From: Chryseobacterium gleum
GTDB taxonomy: Bacteria; Bacteroidota; Bacteroidia; Flavobacteriales_D; Crocinitomicaceae
Assembly (NCBI GenBank): GCA_945877045.1
Contig: CAMCQW010000022.1
Span: 1 to 14,473 of the forward strand
Direction: 5' to 3'
DNA: 14,473 nucleotides
The position numbers and the translations under genes are program-made. Positions 1 through 6,978 of this stretch are shown here, piece after piece. The notes beneath the pieces were generated by a model that ran no database searches, was not told the origin of the DNA, and worked only from the letters and a program-made list of their open reading frames with translations. Numbering within the stretch: the first letter of the stretch is position 1; each line of letters begins with the position of its first letter.

Positions 1-30
1 AAATAAAAAAATAAAAAAAACTCTTTTCAT
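1..30 (-). CDS. Start of an exported protein, probably OmpH/Skp-like periplasmic chaperone (partial)
   Basis: Only ten codons lie inside the window. They read M-K-R-V-F-F-I-F-L-F from an ATG at 30-28, which has the form of a signal peptide: two basic residues followed by a hydrophobic run. The start is 56 bases beyond the bamA stop, on the same strand. In Bacteroidota the gene after uppS-bamA is commonly one or two OmpH/Skp chaperones that carry unfolded outer-membrane proteins to BamA, so that is the likely identity. This rests on neighbourhood, since no mature protein sequence is visible. The body of the gene lies off the left edge. Confidence 0.5.
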   Translation of the reverse strand, partial: MKRVFFIFLF

Positions 31-86
31 GAAGAAATTTTTGGTGCTTGGGAACGGCGAAGTTAAAACTTTATTGCCAATTACTA

Positions 87-2651
87 TCATAATTCACCGA
101 GGTTCATGCCAATTGTAAAACTTAATTTAGGATTAAACCCTTTCTGCTGTATGGATTGATCCGAAGTGCCACCTATGCCACTTGACCAATTATCCAACTT
201 ATCAAAGCCTAAACCATAATCTAATCCTAACATTCCAAACATCGGTAAGAAAACTCTAATACCAACACCCGCTGTTCTTTTCACGTTAAAAGGATTAAAT
301 TTTTCAAATGTTGGATACGAATTCCCTGCCTCCAAAAATGCTAAGGCATAAAACGTTGCTTGTGGATTTAACGAAATCGGATAACGAAGCTCTAAGGTGT
401 ATTTTGCCACAATCGGATCACCACCCGTAGAAGAAATTGATTGGTCTTCGTAACCTCTTAAAGCGATAATTTCCCGGCCTCCCAATTGATTTACCCCTGA
501 CAAACCGCTGCCTCCAACTGAGTACCTTTCGAATGGGGTAACGCCTTTAGAACGGTTGTATGCGCCAATGTAGCCAAAGCCGAATCTTGGCATTAAAATC
601 AACTTTTTATCTGGTGTTAGAGGCACGTACCACTCCCCCGTGAACTTAAAACGATAATATTCAAGGTAATGATAACGATCTTTTGCAGACATTGAGCTGT
701 AATCCTTGTCGCCAGCAAAAACAGAATAAGGAGCTGTTGCTTTCGCTGTAAAGCTAAAATTAGAGCCGCTTTGCGGATAAATTGGAGCACTTACAGAGCT
801 TCGTTGCAAAACATATTTAAGCGCTATATCATTGGCATAGCCTGCTGGAAAAAGAGGGAATCTATAATCTTTTACCACATCGTAGTATTGATAGCTCAAC
901 TCATAATATGCTGTAAAATAATCATCCGGCCACTTTTTTCTGCGTTGTAATCCGACGCCAGTTCCCGTAATAGACAAGCCCGTAAAATCAGGATTAGATC
1001 GTATTAAGCCGTTCGAAGATAGGGCCGTATTATTAATCCAAAAAGACAAGGAATTTGCTTTTTTTCCACCTAACCAGGGCTCTGTGAAGGAAAAATTATA
1101 GCTTTGATAATAGCGGCCATTTGATTGGGCACGAATTGAAAGTCGCTGCCCATCACCTGAAGGTAAAGGCGTCCATTGAGATTTTTTAAACATGTTTTTA
1201 ACCGAAAAATTGTTAAATGTCAATCCCAAAGTACCGATAATCCTTCCAGATGTTGTGGGTCCTGCACCACCGTAACCACCTGACAACTCAATTTGATCGG
1301 ATGATTTTTCCTCTACGACATACTCAATATCCACTGTCCCTTTTGCTGGATCAGGAATTGGGTTTACTTGGAAGCCCTGTTCATTAAAAAAGCCCAATTG
1401 AGAAAGTTCACGTTGCGTTCTAATGATATCTGCTTTATTAAATAAGTCGCCGGGCTTGGTTCGGATTTCACGCAAAATAACATAATCGTTAGTCTTGTTA
1501 TTTCCTCGAATAGTAATCTCCCCTATTCGCGCTTCTTTGCCTTCTATAATCCTAATTTGATAACTTATTTTATTATTTGTCACGTTGGTTTCAACTGGAA
1601 TTACTTGAAAGAACAAGTATCCTTTGTCCATATATAGTGAAGAAATATCCCTTCCGTCACCACTTCCTTTTAACCGTTGGTCCAGCAATTCTTTATTAAA
1701 GACATCCCCATTTTTGATTCCTAATACAGTATCCAGGAAACTTGATCGGTATTTTGAATTCCCTATCCAATCAATATCGCCAAACAAGTACTTTTCCCCC
1801 TCATTAATGACAATATCAATTTTAAGATTCTTTTCATCAAGTTTATATACGGTATCAAAAACAATCATAGCGTCACGCAAGCCAGCAGCGTTAAACTTGC
1901 CTAACATAGCTAACTTGTCTTTCTCATAAGTTGACTCAGTGAATTTTGATCGTTTAAAAATTCTAAGTATTGACTTTGATTTTGTATCCTTCATGGCCAG
2001 TTTTAGTTTCCATGTAGGCACACTTTCGTTCCCCGAAATTGTTAATGGTTTAATGCCAATTTTAGACCCCTTATCTATTTCTATTAAAAATATTTCCGAG
2101 TCATTTATCATTGTGTCTTTTATACGCTGAATATCAACCGCTACACCATAAAAAGATTTTTCCCTAAAATATCCTTTTATTTTACTTTTAGTTTGAAAAA
2201 CGAGGTTCTCAGTTATGGTTTTACCTGAAAACAACTCGATTTCTTCGCGAACTTTGTCTGCTTCCCGTTTTGATACTCCAATAAACTTAAATCGGGATAG
2301 TTTTGGTCTTGGCGACAACTCTATAACGAGATAAATTATTCCAGCGACTTCTTTTTCAGCATAGATGGAGATATTAGAAAACAATCCCTCCTCCCATAGC
2401 TTTCGAATGGCTTTGCTAATTTGATCACTAGGTAGTGTTATTTTTTGACCTTGCTTCAATCCCGCGATTAACTTTATTCCTTGATGATCATAATTATCGG
2501 CACCAACAATTCGAATAGGGCCAATTTCGTATTCAACAGGAACAGAATAATTAAAGTTAAGTCCACCAATTGTTAGTGGATCCGTTTGAGAGAAAGAAAC
2601 GAGAGTCAAGAACAAAAAAGAAATGATTGTTGTTAATTTCATGCTATTCAT
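87..2651 (-). CDS. bamA: Outer membrane protein assembly factor BamA
   Basis: BamA (Omp85 family) is the outer-membrane core of the machine that folds and inserts beta-barrel proteins. The 854-residue product begins with a signal peptide (hydrophobic residues about 8-20, likely cleaved near S21/Q22). About five POTRA-type domains span residues 41-450; weak repeats such as the one ending at the I-x-G-N-N-K-T segment (381-386) support this. The rest, from about 455, is the 16-strand barrel, rich in alternating aromatic and glycine residues. The diagnostic L-R-G-Y motif (VRGF/Y class) of barrel loop 6 is at 731-734. The start overlaps the uppS stop as ATGA, which implies translational coupling. 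A second in-frame ATG at codon 4 is possible. The C-terminus ends in G-E-L and not in the usual aromatic residue. Family assignment is firm; individual POTRA borders are estimates. Confidence 0.95.
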   Translation of the reverse strand: MNSMKLTTIISFLFLTLVSFSQTDPLTIGGLNFNYSVPVEYEIGPIRIVGADNYDHQGIKLIAGLKQGQKITLPSDQISKAIRKLWEEGLFSNISIYAEKEVAGIIYLVIELSPRPKLSRFKFIGVSKREADKVREEIELFSGKTITENLVFQTKSKIKGYFREKSFYGVAVDIQRIKDTMINDSEIFLIEIDKGSKIGIKPLTISGNESVPTWKLKLAMKDTKSKSILRIFKRSKFTESTYEKDKLAMLGKFNAAGLRDAMIVFDTVYKLDEKNLKIDIVINEGEKYLFGDIDWIGNSKYRSSFLDTVLGIKNGDVFNKELLDQRLKGSGDGRDISSLYMDKGYLFFQVIPVETNVTNNKISYQIRIIEGKEARIGEITIRGNNKTNDYVILREIRTKPGDLFNKADIIRTQRELSQLGFFNEQGFQVNPIPDPAKGTVDIEYVVEEKSSDQIELSGGYGGAGPTTSGRIIGTLGLTFNNFSVKNMFKKSQWTPLPSGDGQRLSIRAQSNGRYYQSYNFSFTEPWLGGKKANSLSFWINNTALSSNGLIRSNPDFTGLSITGTGVGLQRRKKWPDDYFTAYYELSYQYYDVVKDYRFPLFPAGYANDIALKYVLQRSSVSAPIYPQSGSNFSFTAKATAPYSVFAGDKDYSSMSAKDRYHYLEYYRFKFTGEWYVPLTPDKKLILMPRFGFGYIGAYNRSKGVTPFERYSVGGSGLSGVNQLGGREIIALRGYEDQSISSTGGDPIVAKYTLELRYPISLNPQATFYALAFLEAGNSYPTFEKFNPFNVKRTAGVGIRVFLPMFGMLGLDYGLGFDKLDNWSSGIGGTSDQSIQQKGFNPKLSFTIGMNLGEL

Positions 2652-3373
2652 TGTATTTGTTCTGATGTTTTTCCAAATCTACGCTCTCTCTTCTGATAAT
2701 CCTGAACGGCAACAAGCAAATGTTCTTTTCGAAAATCTGGCCAGCAGACACTAGTAAAATGGAGTTCTGTGTAGGCAATTTGCCATAACATAAAATTACT
2801 CACCCGGTTTTCACCACTCGTCCGAATTAATAATTCCGGATCCGGAATGTCTTTCGTAAACAGGTGCTTTGAAATTAATTCTGGCGTTATCACTTCCTCA
2901 CTCGTGGGTTTTTCATGCAATAAAATAGACTGAAAAGCTTTTGCTATTTCAATCCGGGCGCTATAATTTAAGGCAAGAATAAGCGTGATGCCCGAGTTGT
3001 CCTTCGTTTTCTCAATTGCTCGCATCATACTTTGTTGACAATTTTCAGGAAGTCCCTTGATTTCTCCAATTGTTAATAATCGAACACCATTATTGTCTAA
3101 ACCATCCAATTCTGAAGTAATCGCATCGATTAACAAGTCCATTAAGCCATCAATTTCAAGTTGAGGTCGCGACCAATTTTCTGTTGAAAATGCATAAAGA
3201 GTAAGGTATTTAACCCCCAGTTCTTTGGCTGCTTTTAAGGTTTCACGAACTGATTCCACACCAGAGGCGTGTCCAAATAAACGGTCTTTTCCTTTTGCTT
3301 GAGCCCATCGTCCATTACCATCCATAATGATAGCAATGTGTTGCGGTATATTAAGCAAATCTATAGAAAGCAT
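2648..3373 (-). CDS. uppS: Isoprenyl transferase (undecaprenyl diphosphate synthase)
   Basis: This is a cis-prenyltransferase that extends farnesyl diphosphate with isopentenyl diphosphate to make undecaprenyl diphosphate, the lipid carrier for peptidoglycan and surface polysaccharides. It acts in the cytoplasm at the membrane. All family signatures are present in the 241 residues: M-D-G-N-G-R-W at 17-23 with catalytic Asp18, F-S-T-E-N-W at 62-67, N-Y-S-A-R at 136-140 (a variant of the commoner NYGGR) and R-T-S-G-E at 184-188 followed by the S-N-F-M-L-W-Q segment. Length is typical. It lies 103 bases downstream of atpC and overlaps bamA by 4 bases. Carrier-lipid synthesis and outer-membrane assembly are therefore probably expressed from one transcript. 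Confidence 0.96.
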   Translation of the reverse strand: MLSIDLLNIPQHIAIIMDGNGRWAQAKGKDRLFGHASGVESVRETLKAAKELGVKYLTLYAFSTENWSRPQLEIDGLMDLLIDAITSELDGLDNNGVRLLTIGEIKGLPENCQQSMMRAIEKTKDNSGITLILALNYSARIEIAKAFQSILLHEKPTSEEVITPELISKHLFTKDIPDPELLIRTSGENRVSNFMLWQIAYTELHFTSVCWPDFRKEHLLVAVQDYQKRERRFGKTSEQIQ

Positions 3374-3476
3374 TGGCCCTGATATTTTTAAGTTGCTAAA
3401 ATAAGGAAACTATTTGCGCAAAAAAAATAAAGCTAGTTCTCCTGGTGATTTTTAATCATGAATTCGATGCCCGCCA
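3374..3476 (-). other. atpC-uppS intergenic region
   Basis: This 103-base gap separates the atpDC pair from uppS-bamA. On the minus strand it holds a run of eight T (plus 3421-3428 region) after the atpC end, but I could not draw a stable GC stem in front of it, so a Rho-independent terminator is not supported. A perfect 10-base palindrome, TTTGCGCAAA, lies at 3413-3422. A one-mismatch -7-like box, TATTTTAG, is at 3403-3396 on the minus strand, 22 bases before the uppS ATG. A TTG lies 15 bases further upstream instead of the expected 19. A separate uppS promoter is plausible but weakly supported. Confidence 0.3.
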
Positions 3477-3758
3477 TTATTCAGCAAGCACAATAGCTGT
3501 ATCGTTTAACATTTCGAGGACCCCTCCATTAATATCAAAAACGCCAATCGATTTATCAGTTGCATCAACAATAACATTTCCGGTATACTCCGTTGAATCA
3601 CCTGATTTTTTTATCCTTATTTGACCTTTTTTCAAACCTGAAATGATCGCGGTGTGATTACTCAATAGTTGAAATTCGCCATCCATTCCAGGCAATGTTA
3701 CAGAAAGCACATCTCCTTTAAAGATTATTGCTTCCGGGGTAAATATTTCAAGTTTCAT
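3477..3758 (-). CDS. atpC: ATP synthase F1 epsilon subunit, short form
   Basis: Epsilon is the subunit of the F1 central stalk that couples gamma rotation to the c-ring. The 93 residues match the N-terminal beta-sandwich domain only, with the family segments F-T-P-E near residue 6, P-G-x-D-G-E-F near 23-29 and L-x-N-H-T near 32-36. The C-terminal helical hairpin found in the approximately 135-residue E. coli type, which inhibits ATP hydrolysis, is absent. Short epsilon subunits of this kind are usual in Bacteroidota, so this is not read as a truncation. The gene begins 10 bases after atpD and is certainly in the same transcript. Other F1Fo genes are not in this window. Confidence 0.93.
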   Translation of the reverse strand: MKLEIFTPEAIIFKGDVLSVTLPGMDGEFQLLSNHTAIISGLKKGQIRIKKSGDSTEYTGNVIVDATDKSIGVFDINGGVLEMLNDTAIVLAE

Positions 3759-3768
3759 TGCCGTAAAA

Positions 3769-5271
3769 TTAAGCTTCTGCCATCATTTTCTCTCCTGCTT
3801 CTATTACATCTTCTATCCCTCCTTTAAGGTTAAAAGCTGCTTCAGGATATTGATCATATTTCCCGTCAAGAATATCATTAAACGCTTTAATTGAATCATT
3901 TAGATCAACTAAAACACCTGGTAATCCTGTGAATTGCTCTGCAACATGGAAGGGTTGTGATAAAAACCGTTGTACTCTTCTTGCTCGGTGAACAATTAAT
4001 TTATCCTCTTCAGAAAGTTCATCCATTCCCAGTATAGCAATGATATCTTGGAGTTCTTTATATCGTTGTAATGTTAATTTTACTCTTTGCGCACAGTCAT
4101 AATGCTCATCGCCAACGATTTCAGGTGTCAAAATTCTAGAAGTTGAATCAAGTGGATCAACCGCCGGATAAATCCCTAGCTCCGCAATTTTTCGAGATAA
4201 AACCGTAGTTGCATCAAGGTGAGCAAAGGTATTTGCCGGTGCTGGATCCGTTAAATCATCCGCAGGTACGTAAACTGCCTGAACCGAAGTAATAGAACCA
4301 CTTTTTGTAGAAGTAATTCGCTCTTGCATTTGTCCCATTTCAGTTGCTAGGGTTGGTTGATATCCCACCGCAGATGGCATTCTTCCTAAGAGTGCAGACA
4401 CTTCAGATCCAGCTTGTGTGAACCTAAAAATATTATCTACGAAGAATAAAATATCCTTCCCTTGTTCTTGTCCATCACCATCACGGAAATATTCAGCAAT
4501 AGTAAGTCCAGAAAGAGCTACACGTGCACGAGCACCTGGAGGCTCATTCATCTGACCAAAGACAAATGTTGCTTTAGATTCCTTCATCTCTTCAAGGTCA
4601 ATTTTGGTTAAATCCCAACCACCTTCTTCCATTGAGTGCATAAAATCTTTTCCGTATTTTATAATACCTGATTCTAACATTTCCCTAAGAAGATCATTTC
4701 CTTCTCGGGTACGCTCTCCAACACCAGCAAAAACGGATAACCCTCCGTGCCCCTTGGCGATATTGTTTATCAACTCTTGAATTAAAACTGTTTTTCCCAC
4801 ACCTGCACCACCGAACAAACCAATTTTTCCTCCTTTTGCGTATGGCTCAATTAAGTCAATAACTTTAATTCCTGTTAGTAAAACTTCTGTGGCAGTCGAT
4901 AATTGATCAAACTTTGGTGCTTCTCTATGGATAGGCATCCCCCCTTCATTACTTACTGTATTTATGCCATCAATTGCTTCGCCAATCACATTAAAAAGAC
5001 GTCCTTTTATTTTTTCGCCAATTGGCATTTTAATTGCCGAACCAGTCGATGTCACTTCCATTCCTCTTGTGAAACCATCCGTTGAATCCATTGAAATGGC
5101 ACGAATAGAGTTTTCTCCTACATGAGACTGAACCTCAAGTACAACGCGAGTACCATCTTTTTTCAACACCTCTAGTGCGTCAAAAATAGTAGGTAACGCG
5201 ACTCCATTTTCGAATCTTACATCCACTACTGGACCTATAACCTGTGAAACTTTTCCTTTAGAAGTTGACAT
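3769..5271 (-). CDS. atpD: ATP synthase F1 beta subunit
   Basis: This is the catalytic subunit of F-type ATP synthase, which makes ATP from ADP and phosphate at the cytoplasmic face of the inner membrane. The product is 500 residues from the ATG at 5271. The P-loop G-G-A-G-V-G-K-T is at 154-161, followed by the G-E-R-T-R-E-G segment with the catalytic Glu, and the D-E-L-S-E-E-D motif lies in the C-terminal helical domain. The frame stays open to a TTG at 5298, but that codon lies inside the -7 promoter box and would add nine residues outside the family N-terminus, so 5271 is preferred. It is followed by atpC after 10 bases. Separation of atpD-atpC from the remaining atp genes is common in Bacteroidota. 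Confidence 0.97.
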   Translation of the reverse strand: MSTSKGKVSQVIGPVVDVRFENGVALPTIFDALEVLKKDGTRVVLEVQSHVGENSIRAISMDSTDGFTRGMEVTSTGSAIKMPIGEKIKGRLFNVIGEAIDGINTVSNEGGMPIHREAPKFDQLSTATEVLLTGIKVIDLIEPYAKGGKIGLFGGAGVGKTVLIQELINNIAKGHGGLSVFAGVGERTREGNDLLREMLESGIIKYGKDFMHSMEEGGWDLTKIDLEEMKESKATFVFGQMNEPPGARARVALSGLTIAEYFRDGDGQEQGKDILFFVDNIFRFTQAGSEVSALLGRMPSAVGYQPTLATEMGQMQERITSTKSGSITSVQAVYVPADDLTDPAPANTFAHLDATTVLSRKIAELGIYPAVDPLDSTSRILTPEIVGDEHYDCAQRVKLTLQRYKELQDIIAILGMDELSEEDKLIVHRARRVQRFLSQPFHVAEQFTGLPGVLVDLNDSIKAFNDILDGKYDQYPEAAFNLKGGIEDVIEAGEKMMAEA

Positions 5272-5295
5272 GAAATTACTTTTTAAATTTGGGTG

Positions 5296-5325
5296 CAAAT
5301 ATAGCTATATATTTTTGATAGTTAA
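5296..5325 (-). promoter_or_regulatory. Predicted Bacteroidota-type promoter of atpDC
   Basis: On the minus strand TATATTTG (5303-5296) is an exact match to the Bacteroidota -7 consensus TAnnTTTG. At the expected 19-base spacing the -33 position reads TTA (5325-5323), one base off TTG. Transcription should begin close to 5292, leaving a leader of roughly 20 bases before the ATG at 5271. It lies wholly between the permease stop (5354) and atpD, so ATP synthase genes can be expressed independently of rbfA. Confidence 0.6.
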
Positions 5326-5353
5326 TTACACAAAGAGGATAAAATTATTGGTT

Positions 5354-6571
5354 TTATTCGATGTCATTTACAAGATATCTCGCCGTAAAAAAAGAAAATG
5401 CCGTAGCTGCTACTATCAAAACAATTAATACGCTTAAAATTTCCGTGATTTTTACCTCAACAGGAAATGGAATTCCAGCGCCTGGAATCGTAATTATTGT
5501 ATATTTCAATTGCGCTAAACAAATCCCAAGTCCTAAAAAAAAACCTAGCAATATTCCTGTTCCCGCAATTAAGACCCCCTCTAAAAAAAAGACGTTAAAA
5601 ATACTCGTTTTGGATAATCCAATGCTTTTTAATACACTTACCCCATCCTTTTTCTCGAGATAAATCATAGTAATAGACGCTACTAAGTTAAACGCGGCCA
5701 AGAGAAAAATAAACAATAATATAATTATGACGATAAGCTTTTCGCTTTTACTTGTTTTATAAATCAATTCATTTTTCTGTGCATTCGTTTTTACAACGAA
5801 ATTGGGGCCCACTAATTCTTGAATTTTCAGCTTAAGGCTTTCGTTATCAATCGTGCTTTTAGGCTGAATATAAATGTGCGTTATCTGTCCCTCTAAATTG
5901 AGTAGATTCGTTACGAAGCCTAGATTCGCAACAACAAATGCGTCATTTGTTTCTTTATTGTAGTTAATTATCCCCGAAACATTAAAGGCTGTTTGAAAAA
6001 ACGGGTTTTTTCCAAACTTTAATTTTAGGTCATTTTTCGGTGCATAAATAATAATGTTATCTGGCTCTGTTTTAATGTTCTTCAGTGCTAAATTATTGGC
6101 AAGTCCAGCCCCAATGAGTCCGAAATCATTTTTCTCTTGATTGTTCCCTGGTAATATGGCGCTCCCCATAATCAAATGATCTTTGTTATGAATATTAATC
6201 ATCGCTAAAAACTGAGGCTCTACACCTAAAATTGTGGCATTTACCCACTTTTCTTCGTTGCGCAATATCACCGTTTCTTCAATGCCTTTTGACATTCTTA
6301 ATACCCCATCTATTTTAGCTAGTTTGGCCCAGGGAACCTGAGTTTCAAAAATAGTTTTCCCCTTACTTGGAGTAATGGTAACTCCCTGGTCAAATTCGGT
6401 ATAAAGCTCGCTAATCATCGATTCGATGCCATTAAAAGATGACAAGACAATAATCAATGCTGCTGAAATAACCATTACACCAATGACAGAAATACGCGTA
6501 ATTATCGTTACTGCTTGGCGCTTGTTTTTCGAAAACAAGTATCTAAGCGCTATGTAGAATGGAACGTTAAT
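5354..6571 (-). CDS. LolC/LolE-like ABC transporter permease (FtsX family), apparent ATT start
   Basis: This is an inner-membrane permease of the MacB/FtsX type, related to LolC/LolE subunits that release lipoproteins from the inner membrane. It would work with a separate ATPase that is not in this window. Taken from 6571 the product is 405 residues with the family's four-helix plan: helix 1 at about 19-44, a large periplasmic domain at about 45-278, and helices near 279-305, 327-353 and 378-399. There is no in-frame ATG or GTG before the conserved N-terminus. The first frequent start codon, TTG at 6538, would remove the F-Y-I-A-L-R-Y segment, which is conserved in this family. Reading back, ATT at 6571-6569 begins I-N-V-P-F-Y-I-A and shares a base with the rbfA TAA stop (ATTAA). 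The gene family is secure; LolC/E function and the ATT start are inferences. Confidence 0.82.
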   Translation of the reverse strand: MNVPFYIALRYLFSKNKRQAVTIITRISVIGVMVISAALIIVLSSFNGIESMISELYTEFDQGVTITPSKGKTIFETQVPWAKLAKIDGVLRMSKGIEETVILRNEEKWVNATILGVEPQFLAMINIHNKDHLIMGSAILPGNNQEKNDFGLIGAGLANNLALKNIKTEPDNIIIYAPKNDLKLKFGKNPFFQTAFNVSGIINYNKETNDAFVVANLGFVTNLLNLEGQITHIYIQPKSTIDNESLKLKIQELVGPNFVVKTNAQKNELIYKTSKSEKLIVIIILLFIFLLAAFNLVASITMIYLEKKDGVSVLKSIGLSKTSIFNVFFLEGVLIAGTGILLGFFLGLGICLAQLKYTIITIPGAGIPFPVEVKITEILSVLIVLIVAATAFSFFTARYLVNDIE

Positions 6572-6908
6572 TTTTTGGCTTTAATAATTCTTCTATTCTA
6601 CTCGCATATTCTAAAGAGTCGTCAATGTAAAAAGTTAAAGACGGGATTTTCCGAAGATTTTTTAAGCGTTGGCCTATCTGACCTCTAATTTTTCCTTGGT
6701 TGGTTTGAATGGACTTTAATACCTCCGCTGGGCTAGGGTGAACATAAACGCTCAAATAACATTTTGCCAAGGATAAGTCCGCTGTTATTCTCACCACCGT
6801 TACAGACACCATGGCGCCTAAACATATTTCTGCCGAAAGTCGCTGAAATAACACGCCTAATTCCCCTTGGATTGCCGCTTCAATTTTTTGTTGTCTAACA
6901 CTACTCAT
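6567..6908 (-). CDS. rbfA: Ribosome-binding factor A
   Basis: RbfA is a small KH-fold protein that binds the immature 30S subunit and assists 16S rRNA 5'-end processing, notably in the cold. The 113-residue product has the family pattern: an N-terminal helix with R-Q-Q-K-I-E, a central segment with V-T-V-V-R-I-T-A-D-L, and the diagnostic C-terminal I-P-S-L-T-F-Y-I-D-D-S-L-E-Y-A stretch (about residues 88-102). Length is typical. The ATG at 6908 sits four bases from a perfect -7 promoter box, so the messenger may have almost no leader. The stop overlaps the proposed start of the downstream permease. It diverges from the MsbA-like exporter gene. Confidence 0.93.
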   Translation of the reverse strand: MSSVRQQKIEAAIQGELGVLFQRLSAEICLGAMVSVTVVRITADLSLAKCYLSVYVHPSPAEVLKSIQTNQGKIRGQIGQRLKNLRKIPSLTFYIDDSLEYASRIEELLKPKN

Positions 6909-6912
6909 AATA

Positions 6913-6920
6913 CAAAGTTA
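6913..6920 (-). promoter_or_regulatory. Predicted -7 box of the rbfA promoter
   Basis: TAACTTTG on the minus strand (6920-6913) matches TAnnTTTG exactly. The G is only four bases from the rbfA ATG, so the predicted start of transcription falls at or next to the start codon. No TTG is found at 19 bases upstream, so the -33 part is weak. It lies back to back with the exporter promoter. Confidence 0.5.
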
Positions 6921-6940
6921 AGAAACTTAGGTGCTACTAA

Positions 6941-6970
6941 TTGAAAAACAACTAGACAAATGTATCTTTG
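6941..6970 (+). promoter_or_regulatory. Predicted promoter of the MsbA-like exporter gene
   Basis: TTG at 6941-6943, exactly 19 bases, then TATCTTTG at 6963-6970: both elements and the spacing match the Bacteroidota primary sigma consensus. The box ends eight bases before the TTG codon at 6979, so transcription should start only a few bases before it. Its presence inside the 5' part of the longest open frame argues against translation from the GTG at 6931. Confidence 0.65.
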
Positions 6971-6978
6971 CTGTTAAA

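Noticed and set aside
1..20. A-rich tract at the left edge
   Set aside because: It encodes the Phe/Leu-rich signal peptide start on the minus strand, so no separate repeat or terminator needs to be invoked.
58..65. TAACTTCG on the minus strand as a promoter for the gene after bamA
   Set aside because: It is one base off the -7 consensus with no TTG at 19 bases, and the bamA transcript can read straight through, so evidence is too thin for a feature.
1624..2130. Two plus-strand open frames of 101 and 63 codons inside bamA
   Set aside because: They are antisense to conserved BamA POTRA coding sequence, with no promoter or recognisable protein features.
3430..3460. Eight-codon minus-strand ORF (M-I-K-N-H-Q-E-N) between atpC and uppS
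   Set aside because: It is too short to distinguish from chance, and no regulatory peptide pattern or attenuator structure is seen.
5272..5298. Longer atpD form starting at TTG 5298 (509 residues)
   Set aside because: The TTG is part of the exact -7 promoter box TATATTTG, so it would not be transcribed, and the extra nine residues do not fit the family N-terminus.
6931..6978. GTG start at 6931 for the MsbA-like exporter
   Set aside because: A perfect TTG-N19-TATCTTTG promoter lies within this stretch and the extra 16 residues precede the usual family N-terminus.
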